From DYHD01 sp037445375 (GTDB lineage Bacteria; Nitrospirota; Thermodesulfovibrionia; Thermodesulfovibrionales; Dissulfurispiraceae), in the NCBI GenBank assembly GCA_037445375.1, contig JBBIKS010000034.1, positions 1-24,810 of the forward strand: a DNA stretch of 24,810 nt, given 5' to 3'. This document shows positions 7,335 to 15,788 of this stretch, one piece after another. Numbering within the stretch: the stretch's first letter is position 1; the number at the start of each line of letters is the position of its first letter. The position numbers and the translations under genes are program-made. The notes beneath the pieces were generated by a model. The model did no database searches, had not been told where the DNA came from, and saw only the letters and a program-made list of their open reading frames with translations.

Positions 7335-8144
7335 ATGAAATACAGTTATAAAACCGTAACGAGCTTATCAAACCCGCTGATAAAAGAAGCCTTGAAAATA
7401 AAAAATGGGCTCGGCAGGCAGAGGGGCTTTTTTTTAGTAGAAGGGTCACATTTGATCGAGACCGCTATTTATTCATCTTTAGCTGTTATTAAAAGGGTTT
7501 TTTTTACTGAATCTTTTGCCTCCAAAGAAGATTCTCAAAGGATTTTGGAGCAAATAACAGGCGCAGAGAAGGTGCTGATAACTGAAAGGGTTCTCACATC
7601 GCTGACAGACACGGATATGCCGCAGGGAATATCCGCTCTTATTAATTATATTCCTCCTAAGCTCGAGGAAATCAAAGCTGTTAATAACCCTTTGCTCGTT
7701 TTGTGTGATTCGATACAGGACCCCGGCAATCTCGGAACAATTATCAGGGGGTCTGATGCCTTTGGTGCGGATGCCGTAATAACGCTTCCTTCTACATGCG
7801 ATACCTTCAACACAAAGGCAGTAAGGGCAACCGCAGGAAGTTTATTTAATATTCCTGTTATTAATACTGAACAAAATGTAATTTTAAGCTATCTTGCCCT
7901 GAAAAACATCGCGCTTTATGCTACAAGCAGCAAGGCGGTTGCATCCATCTATCAGATTGATTTTAAGCAGCCGGTAGCGATGGTTTTTGGAAATGAGTCA
8001 TCTGGGGTAAGCAAGCTTTTACAAGAAAAGGCAAAGGGTGTTTTCAAGGTACCGATTGTCGGAAAGGCTGAAAGCCTGAATGTTGCTATGGCTGCTTCAG
8101 TATGTCTTTATGAGGCGGCGAGGCAGAGGAGTTATTTGTATTAA
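7335..8144 (+). CDS. SpoU/TrmH-family RNA 2'-O-methyltransferase
   Basis: A 269-residue enzyme of the SPOUT (TrmH/RlmB/TsnR-like) class, which methylates a ribose 2'-OH in rRNA or tRNA using SAM. An N-terminal substrate-binding domain (LSNPLIKEALKIKN, GFFLVEGSHLIE) precedes the knotted catalytic domain with its three motifs: QDPGNLGTIIRGSDAFGAD (motif 1), AMVFGNESSGVS (motif 2) and VPIVGKAESLNVAMAAS (motif 3). The target nucleotide cannot be told. I chose the ATG at 7335 because the homologous part begins there and AAGGCGG lies upstream; an in-frame ATG at 7308 would add nine residues. It starts the plus-strand run that leads into rplI and dnaB. Confidence 0.9.
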   Translation: MKYSYKTVTSLSNPLIKEALKIKNGLGRQRGFFLVEGSHLIETAIYSSLAVIKRVFFTESFASKEDSQRILEQITGAEKVLITERVLTSLTDTDMPQGISALINYIPPKLEEIKAVNNPLLVLCDSIQDPGNLGTIIRGSDAFGADAVITLPSTCDTFNTKAVRATAGSLFNIPVINTEQNVILSYLALKNIALYATSSKAVASIYQIDFKQPVAMVFGNESSGVSKLLQEKAKGVFKVPIVGKAESLNVAMAASVCLYEAARQRSYLY

Positions 8145-8235
8145 AGAAAATATAGCGATAGATTTTGATTATCTTGCCTAATTGGTTATACTTAAAGATT
8201 AATAAATCCTAATAAACAGAAAGGAGTTTTTAGTT

Positions 8236-8682
8236 ATGAATGTTATTCTTAAGACAGATGTAAAAAATCTCGGTCAGGTAGGCGAGGTTATAAGTGTCAA
8301 AGACGGATATGCAAGAAACTTTCTTATCCCTAAAGGTCTTGCAGTGGAGGCTAATATCAAAAATGTCAAATCTTTGGAGCATGAAAAGAAAAAGATAGAG
8401 GAGATTGCAAAGAAAACTAAATCAAGCTCTGAAAATCTCTCATCAAAGCTTTCTAACATGAACCTTATTATGCGGGCTAAGGTAGGGGGAGAGGAAAAAC
8501 TGTTCGGCTCGATAACCGCAATGGATATCAGTGAGGCGCTAAAAAAAGAAGGATTTGAGATTGACAAAAGAAAGATTCAATTAGAAGAGCCGATAAAAAG
8601 ACTCGGAGATTACACAGTTAATATCAAGATTCATCAGGATATTTCAGCTAAACTGAATATCAGTGTTAATGCAGAAGAATAA
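8236..8682 (+). CDS. rplI: 50S ribosomal protein bL9
   Basis: A 148-residue bL9 of normal length. The N-terminal rRNA-binding domain shows MNVILKTDVKNLGQVGEVIS and DGYARNFLIPKGLAVEA. A long charged connecting helix (about residues 41-75) leads to the C-terminal domain with LFGSITAMDISEAL and the closing beta segments. A strong ribosome-binding site AAGGAG lies at 8220-8225. It is followed five bases later by dnaB; rplI-dnaB adjacency is common in bacteria. Confidence 0.97.
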   Translation: MNVILKTDVKNLGQVGEVISVKDGYARNFLIPKGLAVEANIKNVKSLEHEKKKIEEIAKKTKSSSENLSSKLSNMNLIMRAKVGGEEKLFGSITAMDISEALKKEGFEIDKRKIQLEEPIKRLGDYTVNIKIHQDISAKLNISVNAEE

Positions 8683-8687
8683 ATTAT

Positions 8688-10061
8688 ATGAGAGAAATGG
8701 ACTTAAATATTGACAAATTGCCTCCGCAAAACCTTGAGGCAGAACAATCTGTGCTGGGAGCAATTATCCTTGATAATGAAGCACTCCCCAAGGCAATGGA
8801 GATATTGGGCGGTGATGAAGACTTTTACAAGGAATCACACAGACGCATATACAGGGCAATACTTGAGCTGTTCAACATCGGAGAGCCTATAGACATAATT
8901 ACTCTTTCAGAATATCTCAGCAAAACTAATGGATTAGATCAAATCGGAGGAATAGCATATTTATCTTTTTTAGCCAATAACCTGCTCACCGCAGCCAATA
9001 TAAGATATCATTCAAAGATAGTCAGGGAAAAGGCACTGATGAGGAGCCTGCTGAACGCCTCTACACATATCACTACGAAAGTTTATGATAATGACCTTGA
9101 TGCAGATGAGATGGTTGACTATGCTGAGAAGAAGATTTTTGAGATAGCTGAAAACAGGGTAAAAAACTCTTTTGCAAACATCAAGGATTTAATCAAGGAT
9201 ACATTCAAAGTAATCGAACAGCTTTATGAAAAAAAGGAGGCAGTAACAGGCATTCCCTCTGGCTTCAAAGATCTTGATGAAATGACATCAGGATTTCAGA
9301 GAGGTGACCTTATAATTATAGGCGGCAGACCTGCTATGGGTAAAACGGCTTTTGCCCTGAATATTGCACAGCATGTTGCGGTGAATGTTAAGGAACCTAT
9401 AGCCTTGTTCAGCCTCGAGATGTCAAAAGAGCAGTTGTCGCTGAGGATGTTGTGCTCGGAGGGTATGGTTAATTCGTCTGCTGTAAGAAAGGGTTATATA
9501 AGCAGGGATGAATGGCCAAAATTAATAAATGCAGCGGGCAAACTTGCAGGTGCGCCAATATTCATAGATGACTCATCAGCAATAACGGTCTTAGAAATCA
9601 GGGCAAAAGCAAGGAGACTAAAGCTCGAATACGGCGGATTAGGGCTTGTTATAGTTGACTATTTGCAGCTTATGAGAAGCAGGGGGAATTTCGAAAGAAG
9701 AGAACAGGAGATATCAGATATATCAAGATCCCTGAAGGCGCTCGCAAAAGAGGTGAAGGTTCCTGTAATAGCCTTAAGCCAGCTCAATAGAGGCGTTGAG
9801 CAAAGGCCTAATAAAAGGCCTGTACTTGCAGACTTGAGAGAGTCCGGAGCTATAGAGCAGGATGCCGATATCATTATATTCCTTTACAGAGAATCGGAGT
9901 ATAATAAAAATAATCCATCCATAAAGAACAAGGCGGAGATATTGGTCGAGAAGCAAAGAAACGGTCCCACCGGAATAGTCAAGCTTACATTCCTTGCAGA
10001 CAGCACCCGTTTTGTGGATTATATTGATGAATCATACGATATGGAAGAGGAGGTTAATTAG
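8688..10061 (+). CDS. dnaB: Replicative DNA helicase
   Basis: DnaB (457 residues) is the hexameric 5'-3' helicase at the replication fork. The N-terminal primase-interacting domain begins LPPQNLEAEQSVLGAIILDN. The RecA-like domain has Walker A GRPAMGKT (213-220), FSLEMS, a Walker B region VIVDYLQLM, the sensor ALSQLNRGVEQRPNKRP and DLRESGAIEQDADIIIFLYR with the arginine finger region. No intein is present at the usual P-loop site. A second ATG at 8697 is possible; the first has AGAAG about ten bases upstream. The next gene begins directly after the TAG stop. PriA in this window may help load this helicase. Confidence 0.97.
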   Translation: MREMDLNIDKLPPQNLEAEQSVLGAIILDNEALPKAMEILGGDEDFYKESHRRIYRAILELFNIGEPIDIITLSEYLSKTNGLDQIGGIAYLSFLANNLLTAANIRYHSKIVREKALMRSLLNASTHITTKVYDNDLDADEMVDYAEKKIFEIAENRVKNSFANIKDLIKDTFKVIEQLYEKKEAVTGIPSGFKDLDEMTSGFQRGDLIIIGGRPAMGKTAFALNIAQHVAVNVKEPIALFSLEMSKEQLSLRMLCSEGMVNSSAVRKGYISRDEWPKLINAAGKLAGAPIFIDDSSAITVLEIRAKARRLKLEYGGLGLVIVDYLQLMRSRGNFERREQEISDISRSLKALAKEVKVPVIALSQLNRGVEQRPNKRPVLADLRESGAIEQDADIIIFLYRESEYNKNNPSIKNKAEILVEKQRNGPTGIVKLTFLADSTRFVDYIDESYDMEEEVN

Positions 10062-10865
10062 ATGAAAAGGATGCCGGCTGTTGCAGGACAGTTTTATCAG
10101 GGCAGCCCATCAAGGCTAAAATCTCAGGTTGAACAATATATTATTGATGGGATACAAAAGGAAAAGGTCTTGGGTATAATCTCTCCTCATGCAGGTTTGA
10201 TATATTCAGGGCAGGTGGCAGGCGCTGTATATTCTTCAATCGAGTTTCCTCAGACATTCATACTTTTAGGTCCTAATCATACCGGTCAAGGGGCATCTAT
10301 ATCAATAATGGCTTCGGGCAGTTGGGAAATTCCAATACGCTCATTTTTAATAGATGAAGCCTTGAGCGAGAGCATAATTAACAAGATACCATATGCAGAA
10401 GATGATTCGAGAGCGCACCGCTTTGAACACTCTTTGGAGGTTCAACTGCCTTTTATAGCTTATTTCTCGGATTCGGTCAAGATTGTCCCTATAACAATAA
10501 TGAAAGCAAGCATCAGGGAGTGTCAAGAGATAGGAAAGGGCATTGCTGAGGCGATTAAAGCGTCCGGCATAGATGTAGTTATAGTGGCAAGTTCTGATAT
10601 GAGCCATTATGTATCTGACAGCGCGGCACGAAGGCTCGACAATCTTGCTTTAAACAATGTAATAGGTCTTAATCCCGAGGGGCTTTACAATATAGTAAAG
10701 AAGGAATCAATCTCGATGTGCGGCTATATCCCATCTGTAATCATGCTTTATGCTGCGATGGAATTAGGAGCAAAAGAAGCGAAATTGATTAAATATGCTA
10801 CATCTGGAGAGGTGAGCGGTGATTATGACCATGTTGTGGGTTATGCAGGGGTCATCGTGAAGTAA
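10062..10865 (+). CDS. amrB: AmrB / MEMO1-family protein
   Basis: A 267-residue MEMO-like protein, the family called protein B of the AmmeMemoRadiSam system. It opens with RMPAVAGQFYQ and keeps the three histidine sites of the metal- or substrate-binding pocket: SPHAGLIYSG, LLGPNHTG and ASSDMSHYV, plus the C-terminal GDYDHVVGYAG. The family resembles class III extradiol dioxygenases, but its bacterial reaction is not settled. The AmrA (AMMECR1) and radical-SAM AmrS partners are not in this window. It starts immediately after dnaB, and its TAA overlaps the next ATG (TAATG, 10863-10867), so it is translated with mobA. Confidence 0.92.
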   Translation: MKRMPAVAGQFYQGSPSRLKSQVEQYIIDGIQKEKVLGIISPHAGLIYSGQVAGAVYSSIEFPQTFILLGPNHTGQGASISIMASGSWEIPIRSFLIDEALSESIINKIPYAEDDSRAHRFEHSLEVQLPFIAYFSDSVKIVPITIMKASIRECQEIGKGIAEAIKASGIDVVIVASSDMSHYVSDSAARRLDNLALNNVIGLNPEGLYNIVKKESISMCGYIPSVIMLYAAMELGAKEAKLIKYATSGEVSGDYDHVVGYAGVIVK

Positions 10866-11530
10866 TGCTGAAATTCAGCAATAGACATATGTTTTCTGGA
10901 GCCGTATTGGCTGGAGGCGAGAATAAAAGGTTCCCTGTATTAAAAGGTTTTTTAAGGACTAATGGTATTACAATTATAGAGAAAAATATTAGTCTGATTC
11001 AGACGATTTGTAATGAGGTGTTTATCAGTATTAACACGCCTGAATCATACTTTAAATTTCAGGTTAATATGTTTGGGGATATATTCCCCTCGATGGGACC
11101 CATGTCCGGGATTTATTCTTCATTATTAAATGCTAAACATGATAACCTTCTAATCATAGCGTGTGATATGCCTTTTTTGAATTTAAACATTCTATCCTTT
11201 ATTATTAAAAAGCACCTTGAGAAGACTAATAGCATATCTTATGATGCTACTATACCAATTTATAATAACCAGCCGCAGCCTCTTTGCGGGGTTTATTGCA
11301 AAACAGCGATCCCGTCTCTTGAAGAACATTTGATCAAGGGGAGAAATTCGATGCATCTATTTTTAAGAGAAATTAAAACCAATTATATTAATGATGTTGA
11401 AATTAAAGATATTGACCCCAGCGGCAATTCATTTATAAATATAAACACAATAGAAGACTATGAGACGGTCAGGGGTTGGGAATCCGAATTTGCCGTTACA
11501 TGTAACCAGCTCTCTGTTTTTCTTAAATAG
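10865..11530 (+). CDS. mobA: Molybdenum cofactor guanylyltransferase (MobA)
   Basis: A 221-residue MobA-like nucleotidyltransferase, which joins GMP to molybdopterin to give the bis-MGD form used by DMSO-reductase-type enzymes. The GTP-binding start is GAVLAGGENKRFPVLKG, a variant of the usual LAGGxSxRMGxDK. PSMGPMSGIYSSL, IIACDMPFLN (metal-binding aspartate) and PLCGVYCKTAIPSL follow in family order, and ININTIEDYE is near the end. It overlaps amrB by one base and is nine bases ahead of tatA. Molybdenum cofactor genes and a Tat export gene together suit an organism that exports molybdoenzymes. The moaC gene lies 10 kb downstream. Confidence 0.88.
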   Translation: MLKFSNRHMFSGAVLAGGENKRFPVLKGFLRTNGITIIEKNISLIQTICNEVFISINTPESYFKFQVNMFGDIFPSMGPMSGIYSSLLNAKHDNLLIIACDMPFLNLNILSFIIKKHLEKTNSISYDATIPIYNNQPQPLCGVYCKTAIPSLEEHLIKGRNSMHLFLREIKTNYINDVEIKDIDPSGNSFININTIEDYETVRGWESEFAVTCNQLSVFLK

Positions 11531-11538
11531 GAGGCATT

Positions 11539-11766
11539 ATGATTGGACCATTAGGTGCAACTGAACTGATTATCATACTTGTAATAGTGCTTGTTTTGTT
11601 TGGGGCTCGGAGACTTCCAGAACTCGCAAGCAGTCTGGGTAAGGCGATAAAAAATTTCAAAAAGTCCACTAATGAACCGGATGAAATAGATGTGACGCCT
11701 AAAAAATCGGAAACTGAGAAATCTGAAAAAAAGGAAGCAGAAGAAACAACCCAGAAAAAAACCTGA
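11539..11766 (+). CDS. tatA: Sec-independent translocase subunit TatA/TatE
   Basis: A 75-residue TatA: a short N-terminus with GATELI, one membrane helix (IIILVIVLVLFG), the FGARRLPEL hinge, an amphipathic helix (SSLGKAIKNFKKS) and a charged, lysine- and glutamate-rich tail. TatA forms the pore that exports folded proteins with twin-arginine signals, many of them carrying molybdenum or iron-sulfur cofactors. GGAGG lies seven bases before the start. No tatC is in the window. Confidence 0.95.
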   Translation: MIGPLGATELIIILVIVLVLFGARRLPELASSLGKAIKNFKKSTNEPDEIDVTPKKSETEKSEKKEAEETTQKKT

Positions 11767-11890
11767 AATGTTAAAGGGTTAAAGGGTTAAATGAATAAAA
11801 TGACGTCTTATGCCCTTCAACCTACCCCTCCCGCAGGGAAAGAAATATTAGGAAAGACTCTATCAAGATTACAAGTTAAAGGGATAATTA

Positions 11891-13024
11891 ATGAATAGAG
11901 GGGCTATTGCAGAGATTGATTTGTCTGCCATTTCCTATAATCTCAAGTCTGTTAAGGAAAGGGCTAAAAACACCGCAATTATTGCAGTTGTTAAGGCTGA
12001 TGCTTATGGTCACGGCAGCGTAGAGGCGGCAAAAAGGTTATTTAAAGATGGAGTGGATTATCTTTCCGTTGCTTTCTCTGAAGAGGCAAAAGAACTCAGA
12101 CATGCAGGCATAGATGCACCTATAATAGTTCTGTTTGACCCGGACCCTAAAGACATCTTAGAGTATAATCTTATTCCTATCATTATTGATAGGAAAGCTG
12201 CCATTCGCCTCTCAAAAGAGGCTGAAAGAAGGCATAAAGAGATTGCTGTCCATATAAAGGTTGATACTGGTATGGGACGGCTCGGTTTTATTGGGGATGA
12301 GGTGAAAAACATAACTGAAATAGCAAGCCTCAAAGGGTTAAGAATCACAGGTATAATGAGCCACTTCTCAGACTCCGACTCTGAAGACCATGCCTTTGCT
12401 CGCTCACAGATTAACAGATTTAATGCATTAAAAAAGGAATTGATTGAAAGGGGATTGAAGATAGAAAGGTTTCACATGGCTAATAGTGCTGCCATTATAT
12501 CCCTGCCCGAATCTCATTTTGATGCAGTGAGACCTGGACTTATGCTATATGGCATCTCACCATTTGAAGATTTGGGTTTAAAATCTTCTATAAACAGTTT
12601 TGCATTTCCTGACTTGCCGCTGATTCAAGCAATGTCTTTAAAGACAAGGATAGTCTCCATTAGAAAAGTGCCCAGCGGCACACCTATCAGTTATGGCAGA
12701 ACTTTTATTACTAAGAGGGAAAGCCTCATCGGCGTTATATCAATAGGTTATGCAGACGGCTTTTGCAGGATGTTCTCAAATAACGCCGATGTGCTTGTAA
12801 AAGGCAGGAGGGTGCCAGTTGTTGGGAAGGTCTGCATGGACCTGACCATGATAGATTTAACCGATATCCAAGACGAGGTAACATATGATGATGAAATTAT
12901 TATCATGGGCGGGCAGGGCAGAGAGTTTATCAGCGCCCCTGAGTTAGCCCAGAGAGCAGGCACTATTTCATACGAGATATTGACATCATTCGGAAGAATG
13001 GCAAGGAAGATCTATAAAAATTGA
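11891..13024 (+). CDS. alr: Alanine racemase
   Basis: Alr (377 residues) interconverts L- and D-alanine with pyridoxal phosphate, feeding peptidoglycan synthesis. The PLP lysine is K35 in VVKADAYGHG. VDTGMGRLGF, MSHFSDSD, FHMANSAAI, RPGLMLYGI, SYGRTF (with the second catalytic tyrosine region in GYADGF) and GKVCMDLTMIDLT are all in place and in order, and EILTSFGRMARKIY closes the beta domain. The length is normal. AAAGGG about ten bases upstream serves as the ribosome-binding site. The 124-base gap after tatA contains a short TTAAAGGG-type tandem repeat. Confidence 0.96.
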   Translation: MNRGAIAEIDLSAISYNLKSVKERAKNTAIIAVVKADAYGHGSVEAAKRLFKDGVDYLSVAFSEEAKELRHAGIDAPIIVLFDPDPKDILEYNLIPIIIDRKAAIRLSKEAERRHKEIAVHIKVDTGMGRLGFIGDEVKNITEIASLKGLRITGIMSHFSDSDSEDHAFARSQINRFNALKKELIERGLKIERFHMANSAAIISLPESHFDAVRPGLMLYGISPFEDLGLKSSINSFAFPDLPLIQAMSLKTRIVSIRKVPSGTPISYGRTFITKRESLIGVISIGYADGFCRMFSNNADVLVKGRRVPVVGKVCMDLTMIDLTDIQDEVTYDDEIIIMGGQGREFISAPELAQRAGTISYEILTSFGRMARKIYKN

Positions 13025-13041
13025 TCGACAGATACTAATCT

Positions 13042-14031
13042 ATGAAGCAGACCTTTCATCTCACTAAAATTAGCAATCCATTTGATGACCCCTTTGTTTT
13101 TATCAGAATACTAAGAGAAAAAAGGGCTTTGCTGTTCGATCTCGGCTATATCAACGGCATTGAAGCTGGAAACCTTTTAAAGATTTCAGATATCTTTGTT
13201 ACTCACACTCATATAGACCATTTTATAGGCTTCGATACGATATTAAGACTGATTCTTCGTAGGGATTTACCATTGAGAATTTATGGACCGGAAGGTATAA
13301 TTGAGTGTATAGAGGGGAAGTTAAGGGGATATACATGGAATCTTATCAAGGATTATCCGCTAAAGATAGAGGCATATGAGATAAAGGGTCTGCATATTTA
13401 TCATTCAAGTTTTTATGCAGAAAACTCCTTCCAGAGAATAGATAATGCGCCCTCAGAATTTAATGAAATCCTTTTCAAAGATGCACACTTTACTATAAGA
13501 GGGCTACAGCTTTTTCATCAGATACCAGTGCTTGCCTTTTCCCTGAACGAGGATTTCCACATAAACATCAATAAGGAAATGCTCTTAGAGATGGGGCTGC
13601 CGATAGGCCCATGGCTGTCTGATTTCAAAAAAGCCGTCAGGAGGCATTATGACCCCGAAACAAGGCTGTTACAGGCAGATGAAGAAGTTTTCAAGGTTAA
13701 TGATTCTTTTTACACTCTTAGTCAATTAATGCCGATTGCCGTTATATCCAAAGGACAGAAAATCTCTTATGTCATGGATGTCTCGCCAACTGAGGAAAAC
13801 TTTACAAGGCTTAAATCATTCGTAAGGCATTCAGATAACCTGTTTTGTGAGGCTTATTTTCTTGAGAAAGACAAACAAAGGGCTATTGAGAGGCATCATC
13901 TTACAGCAGCAGATGCTGGAAGGCTTGCAAGAGAGGCTGATGTGTGTAATCTTACCGTAATGCACTTTTCGCCTAAATATATAAATTGCCCTGAAGATGT
14001 GTATAATGAGGCCATAGGAGAATTTAGGTAA
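13042..14031 (+). CDS. RNase Z-like metallo-beta-lactamase-fold hydrolase
   Basis: A 329-residue metallo-beta-lactamase-fold protein. The HxHxDH metal motif is at residues 55-60 (HTHIDH). Further metal residues appear in VMDVSPTEEN and MHFSPKY, and HHLTAADAGRLAREA resembles the HSTxxxAAxxA signature of tRNase Z. The length is close to RNase Z, so tRNA 3'-end processing is a fair guess. That would suit this genome, whose one visible tRNA gene lacks an encoded CCA. The usual exosite arm is not obvious, so it could act on another phosphodiester. It starts 17 bases after alr. Confidence 0.75.
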   Translation: MKQTFHLTKISNPFDDPFVFIRILREKRALLFDLGYINGIEAGNLLKISDIFVTHTHIDHFIGFDTILRLILRRDLPLRIYGPEGIIECIEGKLRGYTWNLIKDYPLKIEAYEIKGLHIYHSSFYAENSFQRIDNAPSEFNEILFKDAHFTIRGLQLFHQIPVLAFSLNEDFHININKEMLLEMGLPIGPWLSDFKKAVRRHYDPETRLLQADEEVFKVNDSFYTLSQLMPIAVISKGQKISYVMDVSPTEENFTRLKSFVRHSDNLFCEAYFLEKDKQRAIERHHLTAADAGRLAREADVCNLTVMHFSPKYINCPEDVYNEAIGEFR

Positions 14032-14071
14032 TAATTTATTTCTAAAAATTAGTTTATACTTGGAGAAGATT

Positions 14072-14839
14072 ATGCCCCCTTGTATAGTTGTAACAAACGA
14101 TGATGGTATTAATTCGCCCGGATTGCTTGCCCTTTTTGAAGCAATGAAGATGGTTGGCGAAGCTTATATTGTTGCACCTGACAGAGAAAGAAGTGCGGTC
14201 AGTCATGCACTCACATTACACAGACCTTTGAAGGTAGATGAATTGCGCAAAAATGTCTTTAGCGTTAATGGCACGCCTACTGACTGTGTGGCTCTTAGCA
14301 TCAATAAGATATTATCGCAAAAGCCTGACCTCATTGCATCAGGAATAAATATGGGTGCGAATCTTGGAGATGATGTTACTTACTCTGGAACAGTCTCTGC
14401 TGCTATAGAGGGTACTATTTTAGGAGTTCCCTCATTTGCCATATCCTTAACTGGAAGAAGCCCGTTTTATTATGAAACTGCGATTCCTTTTGCAGTGCAG
14501 ATTGCCCAATACATTCTCAATAAATCACTGCCCTATGATACATTGCTAAATGTCAATGTTCCTAATATACAAAGCAAACAAGTCAAAGGCGTGAAGTTTA
14601 CGAGGCAGGGCAAAAGGGTATATGACAATGCAATACAAGAGGTCTTTTCTCCATGGGGCGATAAGCACTATTGGATAGGCGGAGGCGAGCCTTATTGGGA
14701 GCATGGTGAAGATATGGATATTCAAGCTGTGCTTGACAATTACGTATCCGTGACACCTGTTCACCTTGACCTTACCAACTATGATGCCCTTGAGTATCTA
14801 AAAAGGACATGGAAAATTAATGAAGTCAGCAGCATATAA
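14072..14839 (+). CDS. surE: 5'/3'-nucleotidase SurE
   Basis: SurE (255 residues) is a metal-dependent nucleoside monophosphatase linked to stationary-phase survival. The metal-binding TNDDG is at residues 8-12, followed by APDRERSAVSHALTLHRPL, NGTPTDCVALS and ASGINMGANLGDDVTYSGTV, all typical and intact. I start at the ATG at 14072 because GGAGAAG lies at 14062-14068; the longer frame from 14060 would begin with a TTG inside that site. It is followed by pcm, and surE-pcm adjacency is well known in bacteria, which supports both calls. Confidence 0.96.
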   Translation: MPPCIVVTNDDGINSPGLLALFEAMKMVGEAYIVAPDRERSAVSHALTLHRPLKVDELRKNVFSVNGTPTDCVALSINKILSQKPDLIASGINMGANLGDDVTYSGTVSAAIEGTILGVPSFAISLTGRSPFYYETAIPFAVQIAQYILNKSLPYDTLLNVNVPNIQSKQVKGVKFTRQGKRVYDNAIQEVFSPWGDKHYWIGGGEPYWEHGEDMDIQAVLDNYVSVTPVHLDLTNYDALEYLKRTWKINEVSSI

Positions 14840-14869
14840 AATTCAAAGTATTTATGTTTAGAGGTAATG

Positions 14870-15514
14870 ATGAAAAACTTTGAAAAACTTCGTGATTTAA
14901 TGGTAGAAACCCAGCTTATTCCGAGAGGTATAAAAGACAAAAGGGTTTTGGAGGCAATGAGAAAAATTCCTCGCCACCTATTCATGTCTGAATCATATTG
15001 GGATAATGCCTATGAAGACATGGCCCTGCCGATAGGCGAGGGGCAGACAATCTCACAACCTTATATGGTAGCCATAATGACTGAACTTTTGGAATTAAGC
15101 GGCACCGAAAAGGTTTTAGAAATAGGAACAGGTTCAGGTTATCAGGCGGCATTATTAGCCGAACTTGCCCGTGAAATATATACTATAGAGCGTATTGAAG
15201 CTATTGGTGAGAATGTCAGGCATAAATTAAAAGAAATGGGATATGATAATATCTATGTGGTAATAGATGATGGCTCAAAAGGATTACCTGGAAAGTCCCC
15301 ATTTGATAGGATAATCATCACCGCTGCTGCACCAAAAATCCCTGATTGTTTAGTCGGGCAGTTAAATGAAGGAGGCATTATTGTCGCACCTGTCGGGCAG
15401 AGATTCTCTCAGATATTGATAAAAGGGGAAAAAATAAAGGGAATTCTAAGAGAGGAATATCACACCCCTTGCGTTTTTGTCCCTCTCATTGGCGAGCATG
15501 GCTGGAAGGAATAA
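14870..15514 (+). CDS. pcm: Protein-L-isoaspartate O-methyltransferase
   Basis: Pcm uses SAM to methylate isoaspartyl residues in aged proteins so that they can be repaired. The signatures are EDMALPIGEGQTISQPYMVA near residues 50-70, the SAM-binding VLEIGTGSGYQAALLAELA, and FDRIIITAAAPKIP. At 214 residues the length is normal. The start could be either of two adjacent ATGs (14867 or 14870); the second has better spacing from AGAGG at 14860-14864. It follows surE in the usual order and probably shares its transcript. Confidence 0.95.
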   Translation: MKNFEKLRDLMVETQLIPRGIKDKRVLEAMRKIPRHLFMSESYWDNAYEDMALPIGEGQTISQPYMVAIMTELLELSGTEKVLEIGTGSGYQAALLAELAREIYTIERIEAIGENVRHKLKEMGYDNIYVVIDDGSKGLPGKSPFDRIIITAAAPKIPDCLVGQLNEGGIIVAPVGQRFSQILIKGEKIKGILREEYHTPCVFVPLIGEHGWKE

Positions 15515-15641
15515 GATGGTAATTTTTTAGTAGTGTTGAAATTTGTTAGACCAACTTAAAAAAAGAGGCTGATTCTGGGTAAACGTTCTAATGAGTTCAT
15601 GCCGAAGTCCTGAATGATAAAAAAGAATCGCCCAATTTAGG

Positions 15642-15647
15642 TATAAT
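15642..15647 (+). promoter_or_regulatory. Possible -10 box for tRNA-Leu
   Basis: TATAAT lies 22 bases before the mature tRNA 5' end. No good -35 hexamer is visible at the usual distance, so this is only a candidate. Confidence 0.35.
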
Positions 15648-15669
15648 CATGTTAAAATAACTGAAGATT

Positions 15670-15753
15670 GCCGAAGTGGCGGAATTGGCAGACGCGCCAG
15701 GTTCAGGGTCTGGTGGTCGCAAGGCTGTGCGGGTTCGACTCCCGCCTTCGGCA
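15670..15753 (+). tRNA. tRNA-Leu (CAG anticodon)
   Basis: An 84-base class II tRNA. The acceptor stem GCCGAAG (15670-15676) pairs with CTTCGGC (15746-15752), and A73 is at 15753. The anticodon stem CCAGG/TCTGG encloses loop TTCAGGG, giving anticodon CAG at 15704-15706, which reads CUG leucine codons. A variable arm (GGTCGCAAGGCT region) and a T arm with GTTCGACTC fit a leucine tRNA. The 3' CCA is not encoded, since the sequence continues TAT, so it must be added by the CCA enzyme. It sits 35 bases before the PAP2-GT39 gene. No integrase or duplicated tRNA end is seen nearby. Confidence 0.95.
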
Positions 15754-15788
15754 TATTCCATTTCACTCACCCATTTAGGAACCTTCAC

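Noticed and set aside
11768..11795. Short TTAAAGGG-type tandem repeat after tatA
   Set aside because: Only two to three short copies with no regular spacing to a promoter; probably simple-sequence drift.
15670..15753. tRNA-Leu as an integration site for a mobile island
   Set aside because: No integrase, no repeated tRNA 3' end and no shift in gene character is seen on either side.
15597..15788. Minus-strand frame of 63 codons
   Set aside because: It is antisense to tRNA-Leu; the GGSRTRT-like string is the familiar false translation of a tRNA gene.
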